Source: JBCBWG01 sp036804185
GTDB taxonomy: Bacteria > Pseudomonadota > Alphaproteobacteria > Rhizobiales > Hyphomicrobiaceae
DNA: 42,840 bases
Assembly: GCA_050330095.1 (NCBI GenBank)
Contig: JBHJOC010000070.1
Span: forward strand, 1 to 42,840
Direction of reading: 5' to 3'
The notes under the pieces were generated by a model. That model made no database searches and was not told the DNA's origin. It saw only the letters and a list, made by a program, of their open reading frames with translations. Position numbers and translations under genes: made by a program. Shown here in pieces: positions 1-8,274 of this stretch; position 1 is the stretch's first letter; the number at the start of each line of letters is the position of its first letter.

Positions 1-361
1 GTCGAGTGTGATTGAGACCGCGAAGTCCGCCTCGACACCGGGCCGGTATCGATGCAGCGGACGTCTCGGTCATCACACTCGTCCCCGTTGCGTTCCGTAG
101 TTCGTTTCGGCGTCTGACGAGAGCGAGTCACGGACGACGGAAAGCTGGTCCTAGGTCAGTGGGTGTCGAAGCGGTCGCGCCGTGCCGCCGCCGCGGTTGG
201 GCCAACCGCCGCGGTGGCTCTTTCAATCTGGCCGCGTGGTATGCGATACACCCTCTGGGCGAAGCGTCGCTCAGCCCGACTGGCGTGCTCATCTGTACAA
301 TCGAAGGCAAAGGGCGGCCCCGGCCACGCAGGCTTGTGGCACGCGCGGTGGCTGGGGGACG
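1..361. other. Leading non-coding stretch
   Basis: I recognise no gene here. Long open frames exist in several registers, as expected at this GC content, but none gives a protein family that I know. The open frame of the following kinase could be extended upstream, but the added residues are Arg/Pro-rich and do not look like kinase sequence. The one clear object is the long hairpin at 184-223. The stretch probably holds the end of an upstream transcription unit and the promoter of the kinase operon. Confidence 0.4.
184..223 (+). terminator. Long GC-rich hairpin, terminator-like
   Basis: Positions 184-200 pair with 202-218 over 17 bases with one G-T wobble and one mismatch, centred on the perfect palindrome GGTTGGGCCAACC. 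The stem is followed by TCTTTC, a weak T-tract. It would fit termination of a + strand unit that ends to the left of the window. The short T-tract keeps confidence low. Confidence 0.35.
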
Positions 362-1450
362 ATGCTTAAACCTGTGTCGAAGGCCACGACCTTCACGCCA
401 GAGCGTGCGCCGGCTCTGGCCGCGTTTCTGGCTCGGGTCTGGGAGGCGCGCTCCGTCTCGATCCATTCCACCTGCCTCCTGAGCGGTGGTGCGGTTCAAG
501 AGAACTGGTGCCTTGATCTTGAGGTCGCGGGAGGACCGCGGGCCGGCACGTTCCAGGTCGTGCTGCGCACGGACGCCGCCTCGCGCATCAGCTTGAGCCT
601 TGGGCGTCGTGCAGAGTTCGAGGTGCTCGCTGCGGCGCATCGCTCTGGTGTGCGGGTGGCTGAGCCCCTCGCCGACTGCGATGATGCCACGCTGATCGGT
701 CAGCCATTCAGCATCCAGGCCTTCATCGGCGGCAGTGCGGACGCACGCAGTTTGGTCCGCCGCGGCGATCTTGCGACCGTGGGGCCGGACATTGCCCGCG
801 AGCTTGGACGCCAACTGGCCCTCATCCATGCGATGGGTCCGTCAAAGCCCGGGTTGGACGCCCTTTCGCACGCGTCGATCCTCGGCGCGCCGCCCGATGC
901 TGGGACTGCGCCGGCCCGGCGCGAAGTCGAGCGGCTGCGCCGCCTGATGGATGGAGCGGGCGAGCCACGACCCGCCCTGGAGTACATCCTGTGTTGGCTT
1001 GACGCCCGGGCCCCAGTCTCCCGCGAGGTCACACTTGTTCACGGCGATTTCCGGACCGGCAACTATCTTGTCGAGGGCTCCAGCGTCACTGCTGTTCTCG
1101 ACTGGGAGTTTGCCCATTGGGGCGATCCGGTTGAAGACATCGGCTGGTTTTGTGCGCGCTCCTGGAGGTTTGGTAACGACGACCTTGAGGCGGGCGGGAT
1201 TGCAACACGGGCGCCGTTTCGCGCAGGATACGAGACGGTCCGGCCGCTCCCCGACGATGATGCGGCAGTTGACTACTGGGAGATCATGGCGGCTGCCAAA
1301 TGGGCGGCGGTCGCCGTCGCGCAAGGCGATCGCTATCGCAAAGGCGGTGAAGAGTCGCTTGAGCTTGCCTTGACGGGCCTGATGGCGCCGCAGATGGAAT
1401 TGGACGCTCTCCTCGCCATTGAACGCTTCGGCCGCGGAGACCGCTTATGA
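362..1450 (+). CDS. Phosphotransferase family protein (APH/choline kinase fold)
   Basis: This is a 362-residue APH-fold kinase. The catalytic loop reads LVHGDFRTGNYLV, with the HxD aspartate and metal-binding Asn, and it is followed by VLDWEFAHWGDPVEDIGWF, the second metal-binding Asp of the family. The start at 362 is chosen because the N-terminal lobe follows directly; the open frame extends upstream only with low-complexity sequence. The stop overlaps the next start by four bases (ATGA), so it is co-transcribed with the DUF6285 gene and probably the acyl-CoA ligase. That neighbourhood resembles ACAD10-type APH kinases, which phosphorylate hydroxyacyl-CoA or related small molecules, rather than a drug-resistance enzyme. 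The substrate is inferred, not seen. Confidence 0.85.
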   Translation: MLKPVSKATTFTPERAPALAAFLARVWEARSVSIHSTCLLSGGAVQENWCLDLEVAGGPRAGTFQVVLRTDAASRISLSLGRRAEFEVLAAAHRSGVRVAEPLADCDDATLIGQPFSIQAFIGGSADARSLVRRGDLATVGPDIARELGRQLALIHAMGPSKPGLDALSHASILGAPPDAGTAPARREVERLRRLMDGAGEPRPALEYILCWLDARAPVSREVTLVHGDFRTGNYLVEGSSVTAVLDWEFAHWGDPVEDIGWFCARSWRFGNDDLEAGGIATRAPFRAGYETVRPLPDDDAAVDYWEIMAAAKWAAVAVAQGDRYRKGGEESLELALTGLMAPQMELDALLAIERFGRGDRL

Positions 1451-1806
1451 GAACGCGCCGTATCGCGGCCGAGACCTTGATCGAGCTTGCTCAGCGCACG
1501 CTCGAGAGGGAGATCAAGCCCGAACTGAACCCGAACCAGCGATATGCCCTCGCCATGGTCTTGAATGCCCTGTCGATCGCACGCCGCGAGATTCTCACGG
1601 ATGGCGAGCAGGCGATCTGGGAACTGCTTGACACGTGCTATCCGGACGGTGACGGCTCGATTGGGAGGCTCGCAGCCGACATCCGCTCCGGCGAGGTTGC
1701 TGACGGCATGCCGCCAGACCTTCGAGACCAGTTGAAGCAGGTCCTGTGCGAGGAACTGGTGATCAAGAACCCGGGCTTCCTGAAGTCGCGCGGGATCGAG
1801 GCCTGA
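1447..1806 (+). CDS. DUF6285 domain protein
   Basis: This 119-residue protein resembles the DUF6285 family: an N-terminal helix (AAETLIELAQRTLEREIKPEL), then NQRYALAMVLNALSIARREI, and a C-terminal region ending in a short helix. Members of this family are usually encoded directly after an APH-fold kinase in acyl-CoA metabolism clusters, and that is the arrangement here, with a four-base overlap. There is no signal peptide or membrane segment. No enzymatic motif is visible, and its function is unknown. It may be a partner or stabiliser of the kinase, which is inference from the conserved pairing. Confidence 0.75.
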   Translation: MRTRRIAAETLIELAQRTLEREIKPELNPNQRYALAMVLNALSIARREILTDGEQAIWELLDTCYPDGDGSIGRLAADIRSGEVADGMPPDLRDQLKQVLCEELVIKNPGFLKSRGIEA

Positions 1807-1897
1807 CTGCCAGCTTCGGTTGCGGCGTTGTGGCTGCACCCGACGGTCGGCTCGGCTGACATTTCCTCTTCAGGTGCTCATCGAGAAGGATGTCGCC

Positions 1898-3523
1898 ATG
1901 GATTGGAACAGGCCCGAACTCGCCAAGCGATCGGCCAATTTCGTACCTTTGACGCCGATCAGCTTCATCGAGCGAGCTGCCGCGTTCTTTGGGGAACGGA
2001 CGGCTGTGATCCACGGCCACGTGCGCCACGATTATCGCACGTTCCGCAACCGCTGCCGTCGGCTGGCACATGCCCTCGACAAGCTCGGCATCCGGCGCGG
2101 CGATACCGTTGCGATCATTGCAACAAATATCCCCGCGATGCTTGAAGCGCACTATGCCGTGCCGATGCTCGGTGCGGTGCTCAATCCCATCAACATCCGC
2201 CTCGACGCTCGAGCGATCGCGTTCTGCCTGGAGCATGGCGAGGCCAAGGTTCTGCTGTGTGACCGCGAGTTCCACGCAACGGTGACCCCAGCCCTCGGCC
2301 TGTGCGTCGAGCCCCCCGTTGTCGTCGATATCGCCGATCCAGAGACGACCCATTGCCCGGCTGTTGGCGCGCTTGACTACGAGGTCGTCCTCGCTGACGC
2401 CGACCCCGCGTTCCTGCCAGGCGGGCCGCAGGATGAATGGGATCCGATCTGCCTTCTCTACACCTCCGGGACGACGGGCAATCCGAAAGGGGCCGTCTAC
2501 AGCCATCGCGGCGCACACCTCAATGCCATGGCGAACGCGCTGACGTTCGGCCTCGAGCCGAGCAGCCGCTACCTGTGGACCTTGCCGATGTTCCATTGCT
2601 CAGGCTGGACATACACTTGGGCGGTGACGGCAGCGGCTGGAACGCACATCTGCCTTCGCAAGGTCGAGCCGAAGCGGATTTTCGATTTGATCTCGGAGCA
2701 TCACGTCACGCACATGTGCGGGGCTCCGATCGTGCTCAACATGCTCGCCAATGCTCCGAGCGACGTGCGTCGCACGCCGCCCTTGCGAACCAAAGTCATG
2801 ACGGGTGGAGCGGCCCCGCCGTCGGCCGTGATCCGCAACATGGAGGGGATCGGCTTCGAGGTGCTGCACGCTTACGGAACCACAGAGAGCTATGGCCCGT
2901 CCGTTGCCTGTGTGCCGAAACCTGAATGGTCGACCCTCGCCGACGCAGACCGCCATGTGCTGATGGCGCGGCAGGGGATCCCGCACGTCCTGATCGAGGA
3001 CATGATTGTCGCCGAGCCGGAAAGTTGCGCCGTGCTTCCGCGCGACGGGGCTGCGTTGGGCGAGATCATGCTGAGAGGCAACACGCTGATGCGGGGCTAT
3101 CTCAAGAATCCTGACGCGACCGAAGCTGCGTTCGCCGGAGGATACTACCACTCGGGCGACCTCGCCGTCTGGCACGACGACGGCTATTTTGAGGTGAAGG
3201 ACCGCTCCAAGGACATCATCATCTCCGGCGGAGAGAACATCTCGTCGCTCGAAGTCGAGCAGGTGCTCTATCGGCACCCCGCCGTGTTTGAAGCCGCCGT
3301 CGTCGCCAAGCCTGACCCGACGTGGGGCGAAACGCCGTGTGCGTTCGTCACACTGAAGGATGGGTGTGAAGATGTGACGTCAACCGATCTGACAGCGTTC
3401 TGCCGCACGCATCTGGCGGGCTATAAGCTGCCGCGCCAGTTCGTGTTCGGACCGCTGCCAAAGACCTCTACCGGCAAGATCCAGAAGTTTGTGTTGCGGG
3501 AACGCGCGGCTGAATCGTCGTGA
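1898..3523 (+). CDS. Acyl-CoA synthetase (AMP-forming, ANL superfamily)
   Basis: This 541-residue cytoplasmic ligase should activate a carboxylic acid to an acyl-adenylate and then to an acyl-CoA. The ANL motifs are in order: the P-loop LLYTSGTTGNPKGA, AYGTTESYGP (adenine-binding, A5), YHSGDLAVWHDDGYFEVKDR (A7-A8 with the hinge) and the C-terminal catalytic lysine in TSTGKIQKF. The overall form fits the medium/long-chain or methylmercaptopropionyl-type ligases; the acid cannot be told from sequence. The start at 1898 has GAGAAGGA just upstream; the frame stays open further up without a good ribosome site. It follows the APH and DUF6285 genes by about 90 bases on the same strand, which suggests one catabolic unit. 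Confidence 0.9.
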   Translation: MDWNRPELAKRSANFVPLTPISFIERAAAFFGERTAVIHGHVRHDYRTFRNRCRRLAHALDKLGIRRGDTVAIIATNIPAMLEAHYAVPMLGAVLNPINIRLDARAIAFCLEHGEAKVLLCDREFHATVTPALGLCVEPPVVVDIADPETTHCPAVGALDYEVVLADADPAFLPGGPQDEWDPICLLYTSGTTGNPKGAVYSHRGAHLNAMANALTFGLEPSSRYLWTLPMFHCSGWTYTWAVTAAAGTHICLRKVEPKRIFDLISEHHVTHMCGAPIVLNMLANAPSDVRRTPPLRTKVMTGGAAPPSAVIRNMEGIGFEVLHAYGTTESYGPSVACVPKPEWSTLADADRHVLMARQGIPHVLIEDMIVAEPESCAVLPRDGAALGEIMLRGNTLMRGYLKNPDATEAAFAGGYYHSGDLAVWHDDGYFEVKDRSKDIIISGGENISSLEVEQVLYRHPAVFEAAVVAKPDPTWGETPCAFVTLKDGCEDVTSTDLTAFCRTHLAGYKLPRQFVFGPLPKTSTGKIQKFVLRERAAESS

Positions 3524-3547
3524 TCGGCAGTCCCTCCTGCCGATCAC
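3520..3547 (+). terminator. Hairpin at the end of the acyl-CoA ligase gene
   Basis: A perfect 11-bp stem (3520-3530 with 3537-3547) and a 6-base loop overlap the stop codon of the ligase gene. No T-run follows, so it may protect the 3' end or act together with Rho rather than terminate alone. Confidence 0.4.
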
Positions 3548-3653
3548 AGCTCGTTGGCGCGAGGCCGAGTGACTTCACGGCCTTGCGCGTTATGCCGAAA
3601 TCCTGATCACTGAGCCTCGCATGAGGAATCTGATTTCGGGCACCGCAGAGATC

Positions 3654-4205
3654 CTACGCCGGGATCTCGACGACCTCTCCACGTGCCGGATAGTTCTTCT
3701 CGATCACGAACTTGAGCGCCCCCTCGATCTCGGCGAACTGCGGCCGCGCGAATGGCATTGTCTGCACCGAGCCGAAATAGAGTGTGCGATCCGGACGGAT
3801 CAGAAACAGTCCAGGTTCCACGAAGAGGTCGGGCTCAACGACGCCGATCGACGTCTTGCCGTTGCTCGACGAGACGTAGAGGCCGAGCGAACGGCCTTGC
3901 TGGAGCGTGAGGCCATAAGCGAGCGGGAGTTTATCCAGGCCCCAATCGTTGCGCGATTGCTCGGCGCGATCCTGCGGGTCGCTCGAAACGGCAAGCACAC
4001 CGACACCCAGACCTTCGAATGTCGGCAAGCGTCGCTGCAGGTCGGCGAGGTAGCTCTTGCAGATCGGGCAATGCAACCCTCGATATACCACGAGCATCGT
4101 GAAGGTTTTGGGCGTCTGGTGCGAGAGCGTCCAGGTTCCGCCGCCAACGAGTGGCACTGTCACGTCAGGCACGGCTTGGCGGGGCATCAGCGGTGTGATC
4201 GGCAT
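3654..4205 (-). CDS. Peroxiredoxin-like protein (AhpC/TSA, thioredoxin fold)
   Basis: This 183-residue thioredoxin-fold protein has the sequence VYRGLHCPICKSYLADLQ near residue 43, which places a CPIC motif where AhpC/TSA peroxiredoxins carry the peroxidatic cysteine. FEGLGVGVLAVSSDPQDRAEQ and DRTLYFGSVQTMPFARP follow in the usual order for this family. No signal peptide is seen. It probably reduces peroxides or serves as a thiol oxidoreductase. It stands alone: the gene on its left is convergent, and the gap to its right carries the small-RNA candidate. I cannot say which reductant it uses. Confidence 0.8.
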   Translation of the reverse strand: MPITPLMPRQAVPDVTVPLVGGGTWTLSHQTPKTFTMLVVYRGLHCPICKSYLADLQRRLPTFEGLGVGVLAVSSDPQDRAEQSRNDWGLDKLPLAYGLTLQQGRSLGLYVSSSNGKTSIGVVEPDLFVEPGLFLIRPDRTLYFGSVQTMPFARPQFAEIEGALKFVIEKNYPARGEVVEIPA

Positions 4206-4613
4206 GATTTGTCATCCACGCTTGAGGGGTTCGAGCCTGCATGCGCTCAACGAAGCTCGAAGACGCGCCTTGACGTCTCGCGGTTCGCTGATCCTGTCGC
4301 AGAGCCTCGAAAGGATCGGCGCACTGACCACGCGAGAGTGGGGACGCGCAATTCAAACTGCATCACACCGGCTTCACGACCGCGTGCCAGGAGGTTTCGT
4401 TCCATTCGACGACACAGGTGAACAATTTATTTGCTTTATGAAGAATCACCTTGTCGCTAGCCTTGAAGGCCAAGCCGTCATGGGGTTTACTGAGGAGTGA
4501 CATTCGTAGGCGCGCTCCCCCATCCCCAACGCGTACCTACGTCAGAGCCCGCGGCACCCCCCGGCCGCGGGCTCTTTTCGTTTCAAGCGAAAGGCTTGCA
4601 ATCGGTCTGCGCG
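4206..4613. other. Gap between peroxiredoxin and aldehyde dehydrogenase genes
   Basis: About 400 bases with no recognisable protein. The left part should hold the promoter of the peroxiredoxin-like gene. An AT-rich patch near 4420-4445 (ACAATTTATTTGCTTTATG) is the only low-GC stretch and could be the promoter of the small-RNA candidate at 4501-4578. Confidence 0.5.
4501..4578 (+). ncRNA. Candidate small RNA with two hairpins and C-rich loops
   Basis: Two hairpins lie in tandem and end in a T-run. Hairpin 1: 4505-4514 (CGTAGGCGCG) pairs with 4530-4541 (CGCG, a TA bulge, CCTACG), presenting a 15-base loop CTCCCCCATCCCCAA. Hairpin 2: a perfect 12-bp stem 4544-4555 with 4564-4575, an 8-base C-rich loop, then TTTT: a textbook intrinsic terminator for + strand transcription. 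No protein gene on the + strand runs into it. C-rich single-stranded loops are a hallmark of several alphaproteobacterial trans-acting sRNAs that pair with Shine-Dalgarno sequences; the match to that theme is inference. The 5' end is not defined and could lie upstream, near 4440. Confidence 0.55.
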
Positions 4614-6131
4614 TCAGCTGCTGGCCGACGTTTTCATCACGAACGGATTACCGCCGCCCGATCCATTGTTGATCCAGACGCTCTTCGTCTGCAGGTACTC
4701 GTTGATGGCGTCCATGCCGTTTTCGCGGCCGAGACCTGATTGCTTGTAACCGCCGAATGGCATCGTGAAGCTGACGGCCCGGTAGGTGTTCACCCATACG
4801 GTTCCAGCCTTGATCCTCTGAGCCATTGTCGTCGCGCGCTTGACGGATTGCGTCCAGACACCGGAGCCGAGCCCATACCGAATGTCGTTGGCAATCCGGA
4901 CGGCATCGTCGTCGTCCTTGAACGTGATCACCGACAGGACGGGGCCGAACACTTCCTCCTGCGCGATGCGCATATCGTTGCGAACGCCATCGAAAATTGT
5001 CGGCTGCACAAAGTACCTGCCGCCGCCCATGTCCGCCCCGGCTGGTCCGCCGCCGAGCACGCAATTGGCGCCCTCGCTCTTGGCGATATCGATGTAGCCA
5101 AGGATCTTTTCGTACTGCGGTGGCGTCGTCACAGGTCCGACCTGGGTCTCGAAGCTCATCGGGTTGCCAAGCTTCGCAGTCTTGGCGACCTCGACGAGCT
5201 TCTCGACGAAGCGGTCGTGGATCGTCTCCTGGACGAGAAGCCGCGAGCCAGCGATGCAGGTTTGGCCGGTCGCCGCGAAAATGCCGCTGATTGCTCCGTT
5301 GACCGCGTCGTCGAGCACACAATCGTCGAACACGATGTTGGGCGATTTGCCGCCGAGTTCGAGCGACACTTTCTTGAAGGTTTGCGCTGCGAGTGCGCTG
5401 ACGTGCGCCCCGGTTGCACTCCCACCGGTGAACGCGATCTTCGCGACCTTCGGGTGCGTTGCGAGAGGTTCGCCAGCTTCCTTGCCGAAGCCAGTTACGA
5501 CGTTGACAACACCGGGCGGTAAGTCGGCCTCTTGGATCACCAAGCGCATGAATTCGAGGAGCGAGGCCGAGGTGTATTCGGACGGCTTGATCACGGCTGT
5601 ACAACCTGCGGCGAGAGCTGGCGCGAGCTTCCAGCCGACGAGCAGCAGCGGCGAGTTCCAAGGAATGATCATGCCGCACACGCCAACGGGCTCACGCAGT
5701 GTGTAGGCGAAGTGGTCTGGCTTATCGACGGGCACGACGTAGCCATGAATTTTGTCAGCGAGGCCCCCATAGTAATAATACCACTCGGGCAGGTACTTGA
5801 GCTGGGCGCTCATTTCCGAGATCAGCTTGCCGTTGTCTCGCACCTCGATCTCGGCGAGATAATCGGCGTGCTTCTCGATCAAGCCGGCGATCTTTCGCAG
5901 AACCCGCCCGCGGCCGCTTTGGGTCATCCGCGCCCAAGCGCCTTCGCTGAACGCGCGATAGGCCGCATTACATGCGCGATCGACGTCCTCGGCGTCGCAT
6001 TGGGGGATTTGCGCCCAAGCCTCGCCTGTGTAGGGGTCTGATGATAAAAATGTGCGCCCCGAAGTGGCGTCCACCCATGTGCCGTCGATGTAGGTCTGGA
6101 ATGTCTTGAGCTGCGTTGGTGCGTCCTGCAT
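4614..6131 (-). CDS. Aldehyde dehydrogenase (NAD(P)-dependent)
   Basis: This is a full-length 505-residue ALDH superfamily enzyme that oxidises an aldehyde to the acid in the cytoplasm. The catalytic Cys292 lies in ATGQTCIAGSRLL, the general base Glu258 in VSLELGGKSPNIV, and Asn159 in IPWNSPLL. The cofactor-binding FTGGSATG and the C-terminal TMPFGGYKQSGLGRENG are all present. The start codon is the ATG at 6131. It is transcribed alone. The form is that of the betaine/aminomuconate/general aldehyde dehydrogenase subfamilies; the substrate cannot be fixed from sequence. Confidence 0.9.
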   Translation of the reverse strand: MQDAPTQLKTFQTYIDGTWVDATSGRTFLSSDPYTGEAWAQIPQCDAEDVDRACNAAYRAFSEGAWARMTQSGRGRVLRKIAGLIEKHADYLAEIEVRDNGKLISEMSAQLKYLPEWYYYYGGLADKIHGYVVPVDKPDHFAYTLREPVGVCGMIIPWNSPLLLVGWKLAPALAAGCTAVIKPSEYTSASLLEFMRLVIQEADLPPGVVNVVTGFGKEAGEPLATHPKVAKIAFTGGSATGAHVSALAAQTFKKVSLELGGKSPNIVFDDCVLDDAVNGAISGIFAATGQTCIAGSRLLVQETIHDRFVEKLVEVAKTAKLGNPMSFETQVGPVTTPPQYEKILGYIDIAKSEGANCVLGGGPAGADMGGGRYFVQPTIFDGVRNDMRIAQEEVFGPVLSVITFKDDDDAVRIANDIRYGLGSGVWTQSVKRATTMAQRIKAGTVWVNTYRAVSFTMPFGGYKQSGLGRENGMDAINEYLQTKSVWINNGSGGGNPFVMKTSASS

Positions 6132-6209
6132 GTGTGCGTCTCCTGCCGAAGCCGATATGTCGTTGGCCGTCTTGTGTGGCTTCAGGAAACGACCCGGCGG
6201 CTGTTCACG

Positions 6210-7436
6210 TCAAGCGCGTTTCCAACCTGCCTCGATTGCCTCGTCCTCACTGCAGAACCATCGCCCACCCTCTGCGGGCCGCACGCGCGCAGCCCGATAG
6301 CCACTCGACCATGGCATCAGGTAGATGCGGTTGCCACGCGCCACGGTGGCTTTGATCGGGCAGCCGTCGGGGCGTTGCGCGGCCGCCTCCGCCCAAGCGC
6401 GTTGTCGGAATTCGGCCGGCGCCACGTTGGCAGCGTTGCCCCACAGGCCCCGTTTTGCATCGCGGGCCGAGCGTTCCGCGTCCCGTTGCGCTTCGTCGGC
6501 ACGCGCGGTGGCGACGACGAGGCCGCGATCGAGAAGAGCAAGCGTCACGTCGATGCCACCTGCGGTACAGCGCGCAGCGAGAAAACCGGCACTCGGTGAA
6601 CCGGCCGATGGCGCGCACGTCACGGCTGTCCCGCGCAGCCTTCGGGTCAATGCCTGGCGTGCTGTCTCGGCACACGCCCAGGTTCGTCCGCGCAGATTGA
6701 GGCAAGGTTGGGCGGCCTCGGGCGCGTCGATGCCATCGAGGCTCAAGCGTTCACCCGCGAGGCTGATCGTACCACCCGATAGGGCACGCGCGGTTCCCAC
6801 AATCGGTGCGCGGCCCGCTGATAGGCCAAGCCAGGACAGTCCGAACCACGACGACTGCGGCGACGATGTCGGCGCGGAACTTGACGTGGCGGGCCTTGAC
6901 AGCCCTGGAACTGGCCGCTCGGCGGCAACTTTCCCGGGGGCTTGGCCGTCTGAAAAAATCGTCGTCGCTGCGATCAAGGCCAGCGTGCCGCCGCCGAGGC
7001 CGAAGACCACAGCGAGCGCGCCGATCTGGTTCGAGGCGAAGCGGTGAGGAAGCGCTGCAAGCCGCTCAGCAATCGCGCGGCGCTCGGGCAGAAGGAGAAT
7101 GACCGCGCGCGCAACTTGGTGCGCCTTCGCCTTCAATGTCGCAATGAGGCCCGGCGTCCTGCCCTTCACTTCGCGCGCAACGCGCACGACGCTCGCCTTG
7201 GCGTGGACCGCGCCAACTGCCGCACCGGAGCCAAGCTTTTTGAGACCCTGAACCCCGATCGCGCCGGCCTGATCGATCTTGTCGGCTGCGAGCGCGCCAA
7301 GCTTTTGACCGGCCTCATCAACAGCCGCACGTACCGCTTCAACCTGTTGCGCCCGCTTTTCACGCCGGCGCAGAACGCGCGTTGCCAAGTGTGTCTGCCA
7401 CACAAAGCCTTCGGGTTTTCTGCGCCGCCCGAGCAT
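6210..7436 (-). CDS. Thermonuclease (SNase)-like domain protein, probably inactive
   Basis: This 408-residue protein starts at the ATG at 7436, which has GAGGGGGGACG just upstream. The N-terminal half is charged and helical, with a membrane segment near residues 155-180 (IGALAVVFGLGGGTLALIAATTIF). The C-terminal half is SNase-like: ALSGGTISLAGERLSLDGIDAPEAAQP, then CAETARQALTRRL and ARDAKRGLWG. The RL..GIDAPE motif of the family is there. The GRxLA-type motif that carries the second catalytic Arg of staphylococcal nuclease reads GFLAARC, without that Arg. I infer a membrane-anchored SNase fold with little or no nuclease activity. It diverges from the TPR gene. Confidence 0.7.
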   Translation of the reverse strand: MLGRRRKPEGFVWQTHLATRVLRRREKRAQQVEAVRAAVDEAGQKLGALAADKIDQAGAIGVQGLKKLGSGAAVGAVHAKASVVRVAREVKGRTPGLIATLKAKAHQVARAVILLLPERRAIAERLAALPHRFASNQIGALAVVFGLGGGTLALIAATTIFSDGQAPGKVAAERPVPGLSRPATSSSAPTSSPQSSWFGLSWLGLSAGRAPIVGTARALSGGTISLAGERLSLDGIDAPEAAQPCLNLRGRTWACAETARQALTRRLRGTAVTCAPSAGSPSAGFLAARCTAGGIDVTLALLDRGLVVATARADEAQRDAERSARDAKRGLWGNAANVAPAEFRQRAWAEAAAQRPDGCPIKATVARGNRIYLMPWSSGYRAARVRPAEGGRWFCSEDEAIEAGWKRA

Positions 7437-7662
7437 CTTCGTCCCCCCTCTCGGCCTCGACATGGTTGCATCGAATAAAGACGTCGAGTCGTGGGCAAAA
7501 CTTTGAGCACACTTTGCGCCCTGAGCGGTTGTGGACAACACCCTCTTGCGATCGCGCCGCCGTGAAGTGACTGCGATTGGACCACATGATATCAGGACAG
7601 CAATGAGGATTGCCGGGTTGGAGCCATGGTGGATGCGTGAGACGAGCGACAGGACAGCGATA

Positions 7663-8241
7663 ATGGAGCGCCGTTGGACATCGATCGTCGCGGTCACGTT
7701 GCGTGCCTTGGCTTTGGCAGGTGTGATCGGGTTCGGCGCGGTTACGACACTGGCGGTGGGAGACTCGAGGCCTGCTTTTGCTCTTGGCGACGAACCCCAG
7801 CCCGTGATTGATTGCCGCAAAAAGCGCAACCAGACGCGGCCGGAATGTCAGAAGTCGAACTCCGATGAGGCGTCTCAGGCCGCGCGCCCGACAGACGACG
7901 CCATTTATGCAGCGGCCTATGCGCTCGCAGGCCAGCAGCGCTACGCCGAAGCGCGGGAGCTGCTCAAATCGGCAGCAGACCAGAGTGTCCCGCGCATTCT
8001 CAACATGCTCGGTTTCACGAGCCGGAAGCTTGGCGAGATGGATGTGGCGATCGCATTCTACCGTGATGCGCTGGCGGTAAAGCCTGATTACCCGCAGGCG
8101 CGGGCTTACTTCGGCGAAGCTTTGCTGGCTCAAGGCGATCGCGCCGGTGCCGAGGCGCAACTTGCGATGATCGCAGCACTCTGCGGCACAGACTGTGATG
8201 CCTACGAAGAGCTTGCTGCTGCGCTTTCGGCTGCTCAGTAG
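7663..8241 (+). CDS. Exported TPR-repeat protein
   Basis: This 192-residue protein has an N-terminal hydrophobic segment (IVAVTLRALALAGVIGFGAVTTLAV) that is either a signal peptide or an anchor. A short linker with two cysteines (DCRKKRNQTRPEC) comes next, then two to three tetratricopeptide units (AAAYALAGQQRYAEARELLKSA, RILNMLGFTSRKLGEMDVAIAFYRDALAVKPDY, QARAYFGEALLAQGDRAGAEAQL). A CGTDC pair of cysteines lies near the C-terminus. The start at 7663 follows GGACAG; upstream in-frame codons lack a ribosome site. It probably acts as a periplasmic protein-interaction module. It is convergent with the large kinase gene and 33 bases from it. Confidence 0.7.
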   Translation: MERRWTSIVAVTLRALALAGVIGFGAVTTLAVGDSRPAFALGDEPQPVIDCRKKRNQTRPECQKSNSDEASQAARPTDDAIYAAAYALAGQQRYAEARELLKSAADQSVPRILNMLGFTSRKLGEMDVAIAFYRDALAVKPDYPQARAYFGEALLAQGDRAGAEAQLAMIAALCGTDCDAYEELAAALSAAQ

Positions 8242-8274
8242 CTGGCAGCACACGCGAGAGCGGGTTTGCGGGGC

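Noticed and set aside
4057..4500. A protein gene on the + strand upstream of the small-RNA candidate
   Set aside because: The frame overlaps the peroxiredoxin-like gene on the other strand, has no ribosome site and gives no recognisable product.
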